A stretch of DNA of 64,000 nucleotides from NCBI GenBank assembly GCA_030248135.1, contig JASANC010001461.1, positions 1-64,000 of the forward strand. The letters run 5' to 3'. This stretch comes from Theristus sp. LFF4_11 (taxonomy: Eukaryota > Nematoda > Chromadorea > Monhysterida > Xyalidae). Each line of letters opens with the position of its first letter. Within the stretch, counting starts at the first letter, position 1. The translations under genes were made by a program, and so were the position numbers. Shown in pieces: positions 48,891-60,398 of this stretch. The notes beneath the pieces were generated by a model. The model had not been told where the DNA came from. It worked only from the letters and a program-made list of their open reading frames with translations, and did no database searches.

Positions 48891-50942
48891 CGGTGCGTTG
48901 GACATGGAGCAAAATTTTGGTTGGTTGAGGTTCTGATGATCTAATTGCGGGTTGAACGACGACGAACTTGGATGCTGGAAACGCGCGCTTCCACGCAACT
49001 AAGCTGATTGGCTGCATTCAATTTCAACAGACCGATTCGTTGACAAAAAGCATAATCTTTTTTTAAATATTTATATACTGGTTATGTTTATTATTTATTC
49101 ATGTTCGATTGTGCAAATCAATTGTCAAAATCAAAATTTATTTGCCATCTCAAATAAACGTGTCCTTGTCGTCATCACAAAAATTTCAGCTGAGTCAGTT
49201 CATTTTCTTGTTGCCTTTCTTGCCTGATCTCGAATAAATAAATGTGGCACATTGGTTCATTATGTGGCTGGTTGCGCACGCTGTCATACTGAAATTTGCG
49301 GTCTATTCTTGGAGCACAAATTCAATTACTCCATCGCAGAAGCAACCAGAAGCAGCAAGCTGCAAGCTTGTTTCTTTTTGTTACGTTACACCCTGGTTGG
49401 TGTTGAGGAAAAATTTGTGAACACCCGTCTTGCCTTCAACGAAATTTGTTTTTCTTTCAAAGAGAGAAAAATGATCAATTTTAGAATTTTGTAGCCGGTC
49501 ATTGTTTTATAGTGAACAAACAAACGTTGTTCAACTGACATTTGACTGCGTCAGTCATTGTTCTTCTTCTCAAAGTGTTTCGACAGCCACAAGCCCCAAT
49601 TACAAATGACGCCAATTTGCGCATGTGCACCTTCTTCGTCCAGCTATGCCATGCTTCAGTGGGTTGATCAGTGTGGCCGTTCGTCCCTTTCTTGGCTGCA
49701 GCTGCAGATTGGTGAACTGAAATTGAATCAGGAAGCCACAGTGCCACCCAATGCTGTTCGCGTGCATTCGTGGCAGTTTCATCATTCGCCTCATCTTGGG
49801 TGTTATTGGCAGCCGCACATCACAGCTTCATGTTTCTTCTTCTTGTTTATGCCGTAAGCAGACACACTGGCCTGTGAGTGTCACTGTTTTGCCAGTGCTG
49901 CTCTTTCTTGCTTTCACATAAATGTGCTGCTGACTCAAATTAGCACATTTCTCTTCACATTTCTCTTCTTTCTCGGCTTTCATCACTCCAGTTTCTGTTC
50001 CTCTATGCTTCTCTTCTCAATCTCATTTCCGTTGCGCCATCATGAACTCCGGCCCGGCGTTTTTTCTGTCGGCTGTCAGCGTTTTTTTGTAGCCAGGCGT
50101 CTTTGCATGGCCATGGCGTCAATTTGCAGTCTGTCGGGTTTTTTTCTTTTTTTCTGGATTAGTTCCATCTTGCCGACGGCATAGCTGGCGCCAGCGGCTA
50201 ATTTGACTGCGCTTTTTTCAGCGCTCCACGTTTTCCATCCATTTTCAGTGTTACATCTTCTGCTGAATCTTTCAGAAAGCATAAGCCACAATTTTATGCT
50301 CGAAATTTTTGCCTGCTATAGAGCATATACGAGTTTATGAATTATAGTTATAAAATGCGTTTTGGGGCGTCTGCTGTTTCACTTGCTGAAAACAGCATGT
50401 CTGACAAGATAAGTCTGAAGATGTCAGTCTAACGTGTTTTGCTAGCCTTTTCGGTGGCTGAAGCTTTGACAGCCGCCTCTTTGCTCTTAGCCTAATGGCT
50501 CGCTTGAATTTGTCTCGCACGTTAATTCATTCCCGTTCTTCTATTCCCGTTCAATTGCAGTGTCTTGCCGCCTTTTTGTCTAACCCAAGCACTTTCTTAT
50601 CGATGATTAACCGCAGGAAGATTAAAAAAGCATTGAATTCAGATAAAGCCGAATCTGTGAATCAATATGCACAGTTTTTAGAAAGTCGAACAGCTCGACG
50701 AGAAATTTTTCCAAAAAGCGTTTTGGTGATGTTTTTGGCTGCGTTTTTATTTGAGATCAGATTAATCCCAAAAGAGCTACACCGCGTGAAACTGCTTGCC
50801 TCTTACCTCAGTCGTACAATATTTTATGCTTTTTGAACAAACCCAGGTCTCGTGTGCGTGTCTGTGTACACAAACAAAGGTTTATAGAGCTGTGGTGTAC
50901 CATATTGTGGATATGAAATAATGCAGTGCACGTTTTGAATGA

Positions 50943-51085
50943 TTAGGGTGGCCTCTCAATAGTACAACGCCCACGACCTGGCCCAGTTCAATTTGAGGGT
51001 TTGACCCCCTGCTACAACCCTGATAGAACGTTGAGCCAAGAGCACTAAGCAGTGCTGCTCTATAAAACTGCAACGTTGGAAAATA
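50943..51085 (-). mobile_element. Possible tRNA-derived SINE fragment
   Basis: On the minus strand a good RNA polymerase III B-box (GGGTCAAACCC, 51007-50997) lies downstream of an A-box-like TGGCTCAACG (51038-51029). The right part is an inverted repeat (AACGTTG at 51027, CAACGTT at 51071) enclosing AGAGCAC...GTGCTGCTCT. A-to-B spacing is about 31 bases, shorter than in a tRNA, and no clean cloverleaf forms. A chance match cannot be excluded. Confidence 0.3.
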
Positions 51086-52382
51086 TATGATGATAATCAT
51101 ACATGTTATAAAAATCACCACATATGTACAACAAATAACAACCTCCCGCAAGCGAGTGTGTAATTTTGCATGTCTGTCCAGGGCAGTCCTCCTCTGGACA
51201 GAGAGACCTCTCGGAGTATAATAATCAATTCGCGAATCGTTTTTGATCGATAGATGCGCACACTGCTGCTGCGGACGTTCACGGTCAATCACTGGCACGC
51301 ACACACAGTGTCCTCTTTGCTTGTCTTGTTTGCATGCTCATGCATGACAACAAAAAAAAAACGGAACGGAACACGCCGGTGGAATGGTTTTTGTTGTGAC
51401 GCATAACATGCGGCAGGTTTGAGAACGGTTTTCTTTCGGTAGCAATCATCTTTGTTATGATACATATTTTTCAATAATTTTAGTCCGCCTGTCTTTGCGG
51501 CGCACACCTTTCCCATTCGTTTCATATTTGTATTTATTTATTTTTCGTTGCACGGCCTCTTTGGCGTGAACAACGCACACGTTTCGACGGATCGTTGTCA
51601 TGTTCAGCGTTGGTTATTCGTGTTCTTTGTTTACCATTTTTGACGAAAAAAGTGCCACTCAACTACGCGCTGATTGCTTGAGCTGGCCGTTTCCGTGTAC
51701 ACTGTACGAACGAGTTTATGATGCCATAATTTTTGTGTTTCAACTCAAAATACTTCCAGTCATAGTCTCAACTTTCGACGGCACGCAATCCAAAAGCAGC
51801 CTTTACTACTTTTGTGAAATGACGTTTTTACTTTTACTATGAAAGAGTCAGTGAGCGCCATGGGATTTCTAGAGGATTTAGTGCTCACGGTTTCGTGTTC
51901 ATGGCTTTGGCATTCAACAAGGCACGCTCACTCACCGTGGCGATTAGCTTGGGGAATTTCGCTGCTTGAGTCTGCGTGTGTCTCGCAAACTCGAATCAGT
52001 AGCAGACTACACAATAATAAAGTTTTCAACGCTTTTATATTCAGGTTATTTTTATTTTTGAAGTCTTTTTTTCTTCATTTCAGTTCAAATCAAATTCAGC
52101 AGTTGGCGTTCGACAGAGAGAAAAAGTCTGAAACGTTCTTCAAACATTTTAAAACGATGCGCCTGTGTTGGCGCTATTATTGTTTCGCGGGTGACTGAAA
52201 CAAATGGAACCATTACATGCGCCAGTTATCACATTCGTCAACTGAAAAGGTGCACGCAGTCGTGAACAAATCGCGCAATATTATTTCAACAATTTGCGCT
52301 ATTTATTATTATTATTATTGCCAACCACACATTCCACAAATAAAACGAGTCTTTGGTCGTTTATGAATGCCAATTATTATCC

Positions 52383-55300
52383 ATGAAATCGAACAAAATG
52401 TCTAAATTGTGCATTGTTCTGCTGATTGCACTGGCTGAATTCGTCCGTGCCAATGACCAACAGCAACGCTTCGATGCTCCCATTGTTGACGCACAAATTG
52501 GTACGAGGGTTTTTGAATGAGTGTTTGAAAAAAATTGAAATTGCAAAAATGGTTGATTGAACGGTGGGAGGTTTTTTTTCTGACTGAAAATTTGAAACTA
52601 CGTCAAAATAATCGGCAATATGCATGTCTGGTAAAGACTGAAGAGTTTGGATAGCAGCAAGCGATACCCCGCATCGCGCATCTTAACACGCATCGGTGCT
52701 TTGTTCATACTCTTTTCCGTGTCTGCCCACAAATGGGGAACGTGTCAAAGATTGAAATAGGGCATCATAACTTTAATTAAACCTGAAAGTTTAATTTCCG
52801 ATAGTTTTTTTTCAATCAAAGTATTTTTTTGCAGATTATTATTTTACGACGGGTATGCATTACTACCGTATGCTGACGCTGGACGAAACATCAAACTCGC
52901 TTTACGTTGGCGCAATGTGAGTCATGCTGTAATTTCTGTGGGAAACTTGGGAAGCAAAAAACTGCTTGGCAAAAGTACGGCGTCCCGCTGTGTGCTCAAA
53001 ATGTCCGGTTTGGTGCCTGTCTTTCAAACTGGATTGAAATTAAATCACCGTATCAAAAATGCCGCACGTTACAAGAAGCATGTTTACAATTGTTGTTTGT
53101 CTTCCTATATTCCGATCAATTTTTACGTTCACGTCAATCGGTCGGTCACGCTACGTCAGCTCATGAGAGCGCAGCTGTGTTCGGCAAATGTGCAGTTCAC
53201 GTTCCAAAATGTCAACATCACTAATGAGGGCACACTTGACATCAGCATTATTATGTTTTGCAGGAATCGCATGTACCGCCTGTGGATGTTCAACGTGAAT
53301 GACACCGACAACAAAGCGTTTGTGAGTGTCGTGTAGCTTCACGCTCTGTCTTTACAAGTGTCTGCTTCTGAAATTATAGTGCTGCGCTGCAGTTTTTTTG
53401 TGCATTCGCTGGGTTATACGATTCAGTTACGTTTTTCGGATATCCTGTTAGCATAGTAAGCGATTATAGAACAAGCTTGAATGACAGTTTATTTCCAGTG
53501 TCTTGTCAGCTTGGTCTTCTGAAGCCAACGTTTAGGTCACGCACAATTTTATTAAGCTAACACAGACATGCAATCACGGGGAATTAAACTAAACGTGTGT
53601 ATAACTCGCAGTGGTAAACTGCAGAAATACCTAACAGTCCCGTAAGCGTATAATCGAAATTCCAGAAACGGGTGTTATGAAATGAAGAGACACTGAGAAA
53701 CAAGAAACAAGAAACTGAACATATGATTTTGTGTGACAGTTTTTATTTTGCTCAGTACGCCGAGCGGCTGGTTGAACCAACCAAGGACGCACTGGCACGT
53801 TGCGCCTATCGCAGCAGACAACCGGTAAAACCTGAATTGGTTTCATTTCAAACTGATTTTAAAATGTGATGGTACATGTATTTTGAATTCCAACGTCTAA
53901 GGCAAATTTTCATTCCCATCCCAGGATTTCCAATGCCAAAACCACGTGCGTGTGATGTTCAAACGACCAGACAACACCTTGTACGTCTGTGGAACAAATG
54001 CGTTCAGCCCGCAAGTGTCACTGCTCGACGTTAGTTTACTTTTAAAGAAAACTTCAACCATGTAAGCGTTCAAAAATGTATCCAAAATTGTTATGCCTCT
54101 CTTTAATCATTGCAAAACTGCACAGAGCTCAAATTTATCGGTGCTGACAGAAGGCATCAACGGCGCTGCTATTTGTGAAGTGAATCCAAACGACAACGCA
54201 ACGGCGGTCTGGGTTGGTGAGTGTGCGAGCAATTTAAAATTTCCAACATGCAGTTTTTTCAAGTGCACCAGTTCACGTGCAAATTTCGCTCGTTAACTAG
54301 TGCGACGTGTTGATTTTGTCAGAACAAGGCAACCCCGACGACATGGCGTCCGTCTACGCGGGCACGGTCACCGACTTCACACAGACCAATCGCATCATCT
54401 ACCGGCCACCGCTGGTCGACGCGTCCACTGGCAAGGAGCGTCACCCGTTCATGCGCACCATGCACACCGACTCAAAGTGGCTGAACGAACCGCAGTTCGT
54501 CGGCTCGTTCGACATCGGCGACTACGTCTACTTCTTCTTTCGCGAGATCGCGCTCGAGTTCTCCAACTGCGGCAAGGCCGTGTACTCGCGGGTCGCCAGG
54601 ATTTGCAAGGCGAGTGCGCAACAGTTGCACAGTCGGGCGAGTCAATAAACTGCAGTGGTAGCCCTTTTGCGTTGACTTGTGCGCTTTGTCGGAAACTATT
54701 TTCAGTGCTTGGCGGCTTCATGTTGCAATGAATTTTAATGAAAATCCCTATTTATAATTCTCAGAATGACAAAGGTGGCCGCCATGTGCTGCACAAGAAC
54801 TGGGCGACGTTCCTGAAGGCGCGTCTGAACTGCTCGATCCCGGGCGAATTCCCGTTCTATTTCGATCAAATTCGTAAGCAGTCGACTTTTCTGTTTGTTT
54901 TGTTGGGGAAAAATCACGTTACATTACAGACAAGAGAAGAAAAGACAAAACAAACACCAGTCGATCTTCATTTATGGGACTGATCGATTTAAGTTTTTTT
55001 TTGTATTCCAGAGCACGTGTATCACACGAAAGAGTCCGGTGCGTCTGTGTTCTACGCTGCATTCACCACAAATCTGAACGGCTTCCACGGCAGTGCAGTT
55101 TGCTCGTTTGCCCTACGCGACATGGACGCTGTGTTCGATCGAGGCTTGTACAAGGAGCAAATTTCGTCTACATCCGCCTGGCTGCCTGTGCTGCCAAATC
55201 AAGTGCCCGTGCCAAGGCCCGGACAGGTAAAGTTGGTGAATTTGTATTTTCATTTCAATCAATGTTTTTCTGATGTTACCTGCACCTCTTTGCCAAAAAA

Positions 55301-57325
55301 ACATAAAGCACGGAAATGCCGCGTCAAAAGCAAGTCTGAAATGTCCGCCAGCTTGCAGTGCAACCAAGACACCACGGAGCTGTCCGACAGCGCGTTGCAC
55401 TTTGTCAAGTCGCATCTGCTGATGGATGCCGCGATCGCGAGTCGCGGTGGTCGTCCATTCTTCTACAAGCGAGACGTGGTGCTGACGCGGTTGGCCGTCG
55501 ACTGGCTCGGCGACGCACACGACGGGCGTGCGGTGGCGTTCGCGATGTCTGGTCAGTTGCTGCGATGGCATTGGTGGTTGGCAGCTGTGAAACGGCTGAG
55601 ACTGCATCTGTAGATCACAACAATGTCACCGTGGCTGCTTCACCTTGTTTTCGTTTCACCAAACCCGACATCAATTTCAGTGGACGGCGACATCTACAAA
55701 ATCAGCGAATGGCGTGACCGCGCGGACGGACAGTTCCACTCGCGCTTGTTGGCCATCTACCGGCTGCCGTCGCGCGCTCGTGTGAACGCAGTACAACTGC
55801 TGAAGGTCCACTGGGACACATCTTTCAAAACCCCTGCTTAAAAATTGCAAATCTAAAGTTTCCTTGAATTTCAGAACGAATTCCTGTACGTGTCGCAAGA
55901 TGAGCAAGTGAGTCAGCTGGGCTTGTCTCAATGTTCGTCGTACGCGACGTGCGTCAGTTGCACCAGCGACCCGTACTGCTCGTGGAACACGCCGAGGCAG
56001 CAATGCAGTAGGGCCAGGGAGGCGCATGCGTACACTGCCGGGTTGGTGCGCAATGCTGTTGCAACGGTTCCATTATGATTGTCACATCTGAATCAACCAA
56101 GTTGTAAGATGGTTCTCTGCATTTCGGCCTGGCCAACATCATATGCAGACGAGGGGTGGCCTCATCAGTGACGTGCCCCTCTTGAACCACTTGAGATAAA
56201 AAACTTGTGCAATAGCTTATTCACAGAAAATAGCTTATTCACAGAAAATAGCTTATTCAAGAACTCTGAACCTTCTCTAAAATGTTCACTGTTCTTAGTA
56301 GTTTTCAGTGAATTCACGAAAAATTCCATTTTCTAAAGTGGTCACCTTTTCAGCTGGCTGACGTCGTCGTTGACGACGGGTGACTGTGCGGCTGCGGGCG
56401 GCGCACTGTATCGCCGGGTCAGCAGACTCGTATACCCCGGCGACACGTTGCACCTCGAGTGTTCCCCAGCGGGCGCTGCGACCACGGCGAAATGGACCAA
56501 AGACGATCGACCGGTGGTCACTGACCGCCGGCACTTGCTCACTGTTGATGCTGGCCTCATCATTGTCAATGTACGGCTGCCGCAATCTATGTGTAGACGC
56601 ACGTTACTAATTGTTAAAGTGAACACGCAAAAAAACAAATTTTCAGTCAATTTAGCCATTTTTTTGTGGTCAAAACTTTCAGCAACAGAGTAATGCAATT
56701 AGCACTTGCTCAGTTGATTTTCAAACACAACAAATCAATTCCGACCGCCAGGCGCCAGCTACTATTTCTTTGTTTCCAGACAACAAAATCGGACAGTGGC
56801 CAATACGGCTGCCAATCGGGTGGTGCTCAGTTGGTGCTGTACGAGATTACCGTCGATGACGGTTGGTTGATCATTTTGGCGATTTGCTTACTTTTCCAAA
56901 AGTTGTTTGCGTTCCTCACATGAATAAAAGTCTCGATTGTTTTAGTGAATTGCCAAAAGCCGCAGAGCGTGCAGGCGTTTCAAGCGGCCTACCGCGAGTG
57001 GTGTCGCGAGTTCCAGCAGTACAAGCACACCATGAATCGATGGCAGGAGTGGTACGAACAAAATGTGAGAGTCGCATTTTAGTGTTTTTGTCCATTCGAA
57101 GTTCAGAGCTATCTTTGGGAAATGCAGCATTTTTAACGTACTGATTGGCGAATGAGAAGAAAAGTGCATCAAGTCCAAACGTTTATGCGAACGTGGGGCA
57201 AGTGTCCAAAAGAAAAAGCCGATTCTTATTTTCAGACACATTGCGCCAACGCGCCACATTTTAAAAAGTTGACCGAAAAGAAATTCTATTCGAGCGATGC
57301 AAAAAGCAACCACATCGCGCGGTAG
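52383..57325 (+). CDS. Sema2: Class-2 semaphorin (secreted, Sema-PSI-Ig; Sema2/MAB-20 type)
   Basis: A secreted axon-guidance ligand for plexins. Exons: 52383-52500, 52835-52916, 53264-53321, 53756-53824, 53925-54029, 54126-54216, 54323-54609, 54765-54873, 55012-55226, 55359-55551, 55681-55805, 55875-56029, 56354-56570, 56780-56861, 56946-57064 and 57236-57325. All junctions keep frame and give 704 residues, close to the roughly 720 of insect Sema2. Features: signal peptide (hydrophobic from the second Met at 52398); sema domain with LYVGAMNRMYRL, CGTNAFSP (residues 131-138), SKWLNEPQFVGSFDIGDYVY, FFFREIALEFSNCGKAVYSR, RICKNDKGGRHVL and WATFLKARLNCS; PSI cysteines CSSYATCVSCTSDPYCSW; an Ig domain (PGDTLHLEC...SDSGQYGC); and a basic tail with YREWCREFQQYK as in Sema2. 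There is no transmembrane helix. Intron 7 is GC-AG (AAG/GCGAGT). The donor of exon 12 (GTACAC) was chosen for frame; a nearby GTGCGC would cause a stop. Confidence 0.93.
54610..54764 (+). other. Sema2: GC-AG intron in the semaphorin gene
   Basis: Exon 7 must end at AAG because the next family-conserved residues (Asn-Asp-Lys-Gly-Gly) begin directly after the TTCTCAG acceptor at 54764. The intron therefore starts GCGAGT. Apart from the C it is a strong donor, as is usual for GC-AG introns. No in-frame GT donor fits. Confidence 0.85.
56091..56186 (-). repeat. Hammerhead-like 96-bp repeat, copy A
   Basis: Full copy in semaphorin intron 12, bounded by AATCAACCA and CCCCTCTTGAA. On the minus strand it reads ACGTCA-CTGATGA-GGCC, then TCTGCA-TA-TGATGT, TGGCCA, and GGCC-GAAA-TGCAGA. 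Compared with copy B, one change in helix I (A to G) turns a U-A pair into U-G and keeps pairing. This copy also has TGGTTC before and GAACCA after the motif, which could form a closing helix. Confidence 0.85.
56211..56260. repeat. 18-bp tandem repeat, nearly three units
   Basis: The unit AATAGCTTATTCACAGAA occurs twice in full and a third time in part, directly right of hammerhead-like copy A in semaphorin intron 12. Confidence 0.9.
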
Positions 57326-58140
57326 CAAGTCTTCAAGCAAAATGAACGGCACCGTCGAAGGAAATGCAAAATCTCAACAGAGAGCAACAACGGCATTCGC
57401 AATCAACTGGGATCTCCGAAAGTTCACACAGCTCAAGACTTTTCCAAAAACAATTTTCTCCATATTTGGTATTTTTGTTTCAATTTGGCCCTAAAACATA
57501 CAACATTTGTAAATAAACTACAAATGCGCCTGTGATACGTGTCATGGTGAACTTTTTTCGCTGAGAAAAAAGTGAAGGAAATTCTGCAGAAAAGTCACCT
57601 GTTGAAATCTTTGCTATGTTTCTATCTTCACGTTGTTTCATGGATTTCATGATGTTGTTGGTTCTTTCGTTTTCTTCTCTTCGTTTGTTTCCCAAACTTC
57701 TTTTAAAAAATGTTTACCAAGGTCAAGACTTCGCTTCCATTTTGACTGGTTTTTCGTTGTGTTTGTGGCACGCTTGTAAATACATTGTAACACTGCCATA
57801 TTGAATAAAACAATACAGAATGTTTTCATTTTTGAGTTTTCAAAACAAAGTTTAAAAAACATAAAACACACTGAAACACAATCATCTGTATGGCAAAGCT
57901 GAGAACAACAACGATTTCATAAAATTTCGCAATTCAGAAAACGTTCATTAAAAATTCATGCTGAGTCAGACAACAGGCTGTCGTTGCTGTGGCAGTTCAG
58001 TTGACAGTGACACGTGTCCACGACCACGCTGGAGGAATCTTGTTGCTTTAAAAAATAGTCGTCTCAGCCTAAAATCGTGCCATTTTCATAGTCATTAAAG
58101 TTCCATATTGTTCAACATCTTCAATCAGTCAACCTCAACC
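57326..58140. other. Semaphorin 3' UTR and ARF upstream region
   Basis: The two genes run in the same direction, 815 bp apart. An AATAAA at 57512-57517 lies 187 bases after the semaphorin stop and is the best poly(A) signal candidate; another AATAAA lies near 57.80 kb. The right part should hold the ARF promoter and 5' UTR. I see no other gene. Confidence 0.55.
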
Positions 58141-59381
58141 ATGGGGATGTTTGTGTCGAGAATGTTCAGCTGGCTTTGGACCGGCTTCGAACGTGACCCA
58201 GTGAACATTTTGATGCTCGGCCTCGACGGCGCTGGTAAGTAAAAACGCAGGAAATCCAGAGCTTAGATTTTTAATAACTATTGATTTTGACAGTTTTATA
58301 AATAGTTCTTCTTTTTATGGTGAGAAACCACTGTCATTGAACAACTTTCTCAGTGTGTCTGTTGATCAGTAGCAAACCAGTTTTTTTTAAATCAACCAAT
58401 TTGTATGGTGGTTCTCTGCATTTCGGCCTGGCCAACATCATATGCAGAAGAGGGGTGGCCTCATCAGTGATGTGCCCCTCTTGAAAAATTTTCTTATTTT
58501 TTATGTGCCCCCATCAGAAAACCAACTTTTCTTATTGTAAAATGTTTCGCAGAACTTTTCTTCAGTAACGCCAAATTGCAGGCAAAACTACGATCACGTA
58601 CAAAATGAAGCTGAATGAGCAAGTTTGCACGATCCCAACAATCGGCTTCAACGTTGAGGAAATCGCCGTTGGCAAAGGAGCAACATTCACTGTCTGGGAC
58701 ATTGGAGGCCAGGAGTTGATCAGAAATCTGTGGCATCATTATTACCGCAACTGCAGAGGTTCTGTGGATTTTCTTTGTTACCTCGCTTGAAAATCGCCTG
58801 AATCAAATCTTCGTTTCAAAAATAAAGAAGTCTTTATTGCGAAAAAAAGAATCAAATCAAAGAGTAAACTTATTTGGTTCACCAGTAGATCCAAAATGAT
58901 CTTAGAAATGCTTACTCGTTTTCTCAATGTCTGAGATACAATAATGTAACATGTGGAATCAAATCGGACTCAGGTTTGGTGTACGTGGTCGACAGCTGTG
59001 ATCGACTGCGCTTGGATGAGGCGCGCGATGAGTTCCACGGAGTGCTCACTGCCGATGAAATGCGCGGCGTGCCCGTGGTGGTGTTCGCCAACAAACAGGA
59101 CATGCCCGGTCAGTTGACGTTGAAACGGACGGTAACGAACAAGCCAGTGACCGCTGACTGACAGTTTGTAGGTTTTGGCAGCACATCCAACCGTAAACAT
59201 TCTGCTGTTCACCTTGACAGGCGCTTGTACGGCCAGTGAGCTGACGGAGCGACTCGGCTTGCAGAACGTTCGAGACCGCGAGTGGTACATTCAGACGACA
59301 TGCGCAGTGAGCGGCGACGGCTTGTACGAGGGAATGTTCCAGCTGTCCGACATGGTGAAGCGATTCAAAAGAAACCGTTGA
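58141..59381 (+). CDS. ARF-family small GTPase (divergent ADP-ribosylation factor)
   Basis: A membrane-traffic GTPase of the ARF/ARL family. Exons 58141-58234, 58582-58758, 58974-59108 and 59221-59381 join in frame to 188 residues. Seen: Gly2 for N-myristoylation followed by an amphipathic helix ([11 protein letters not shown]), P-loop GLDGAGKT (27-34), switch I TIPTIGFN (48-55), switch II WDIGGQE (70-76) with catalytic Gln75, NKQD (130-133), and [12 protein letters not shown] near the C terminus. The DGLYEG block and the myristoylated start favour an ARF. GLDGAGKT and YVVDSCDR are more ARL1-like, so I do not assign a subtype. Intron 1 holds hammerhead-like repeat copy B. The donor of exon 2 (GTTCTG) is weak but required by the frame (NCRG-LVYVVD). 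A C-terminal KRFKRNR basic tail is longer than in ARF1. Confidence 0.92.
58390..58485 (-). repeat. Hammerhead-like 96-bp repeat, copy B
   Basis: Full copy in ARF intron 1, the same length as copy A. Minus-strand elements, given by plus positions: helix I 3' strand 58473-58468, CTGATGA 58467-58461, helix II 5' strand 58460-58457, helix III 3' strand 58448-58443, UA 58442-58441, helix I 5' strand 58440-58435, helix II 3' strand 58428-58425, GAAA 58424-58421, helix III 5' strand 58420-58415. Helices of 6, 4 and 6 bp are perfect. Confidence 0.88.
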
Positions 59382-60143
59382 ACTGCTCAAAGAGAATGAT
59401 CACATCTGACCTGTCATATTATTGTGAGCGCTCACGTTAACATTTTTGTTTGCACTTTGTCGCGGCTCGCGGTTGGTTCTGTGATTCATTCCAGTATTAT
59501 GCTGTGAAATTAATGGAACGAAGTTTCGTCATACAGTATCAGAACGTGCATCTGTATTTTGGTACACGAGCTCAGTGAAATGCATCTCAGACTGCAAATT
59601 TGGCCTGGAAAAATTTTCGGGGGAAACCGTCGATTCGATCGGTGTCGGTTCCGACTCGGCACGAATAAAATGTCATCACATAAAACGAACATCAGTATAG
59701 TGATCAGTACAAAATTACGACCTTGCAGGTTTTTTCGATTTTTGAGCGAATCAACCAGCGCTGAAGCGATCGATTCGTTCATTTACAAATCGTTACGAAC
59801 GCAGTTTGAATAACGACCGAATCGTTCGGAGTCTCGGCAGCCACATCAGCAAATTGGAGCAATTCCAGTAAACGAGAAAACGCCGCACAACCGTTTTTCA
59901 ATGATTTTGTAAACTGCATGAGCAAAGACAACGAACGGGGCTTGCACCAGTTGTAATACAAGTTATACAACAGCGCACAAGCACCAGTACGGAGACGCCT
60001 CCCCCAAATTTTTACAGCTATCAATAACTGAAAAATTTGCTCCAGCTCAGCTATCTATATCGCCTCGCCCCTCCCCCAAATGAAAGAGAACCACCATGCA
60101 ACAGCTGGATGTAGATGTCCTTGTGAGAAAACGGGAAAACTAA
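59382..60143. other. ARF 3' region and LTR element left flank
   Basis: An AATAAA at 59664-59669, 283 bases after the ARF stop, is the likely poly(A) signal. No further gene or clear repeat is seen before the retrotransposon target-site duplication at 60140. Confidence 0.5.
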
Positions 60144-60304
60144 AGTTGGGAATAACGATAATGGTGTAATTACATGTCATTATATTGGCTATATAACCTG
60201 TGATAATCTGTGATCAGGGTTCGGTCTGTTTTTATTATTGTCGTTGTCGTGTCCTCCTAATAAGCAAACCCAAATAAACTACGTAACAACCCAAATATCT
60301 TTCT
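60144..60304 (+). repeat. 5' LTR
   Basis: 161 bp, starting AGTTGGGAATAACG and ending CAAATATCTTTCT. It contains TATATAACC-type sequence (possible TATA box) and AATAAAC near its end (possible poly(A) signal). Confidence 0.9.
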
Positions 60305-60321
60305 GGCGCCCAACGTTTGGC
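60304..60321 (+). other. Primer-binding site, tRNA-Lys type
   Basis: TGGCGCCCAACG, then TTTGGC, starts on the last base of the 5' LTR. From general knowledge the complement of the tRNA-Lys(1,2) 3' end is TGGCGCCCAACG followed by TGGGGC, so 16 of 18 positions agree. Confidence 0.8.
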
Positions 60322-60398
60322 TCGTACAGTCATCATCTATAAAGAAGGAAAACCACAGTGTGCAACAGTGCAATCCGCACAACAGCACGATCAGCATC

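Larger units (their letters stand above)
41294..52382. other. Intergenic region between divergent LRP1 and semaphorin genes
   Basis: LRP1 runs left and the semaphorin runs right, so both promoters and any 5' UTR exons must lie in these 11 kb. 41.3-41.6 kb: nothing specific beyond LRP1 upstream sequence. 41.6-44.8 kb: A/T- and G/C-homopolymer-rich repeat block with exon-like islands. 44.9-45.0 kb: dispersed repeat. 45.1-45.4 kb: minisatellite. 45.4-50.9 kb and 51.1-52.38 kb: moderately AT-rich sequence in which I see no gene. 50.94-51.08 kb: a possible tRNA-derived SINE. Open frames here have no recognisable relatives. Confidence 0.6.

Noticed and set aside
50943..51020. Functional tRNA gene
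   Set aside because: Acceptor stem and D/anticodon arms do not form; only box-like motifs are present.
50882..51304. 140-codon open frame on the minus strand
   Set aside because: Runs through the SINE-like element and its inverted repeat; no domain.
58390..58485. Canonical type I, II or III hammerhead ribozyme
   Set aside because: The helices pair only when the pieces are taken in the order Q-P-R. No normal-order set of strands is present on either strand, so it is reported only as a hammerhead-like motif of unusual connectivity.
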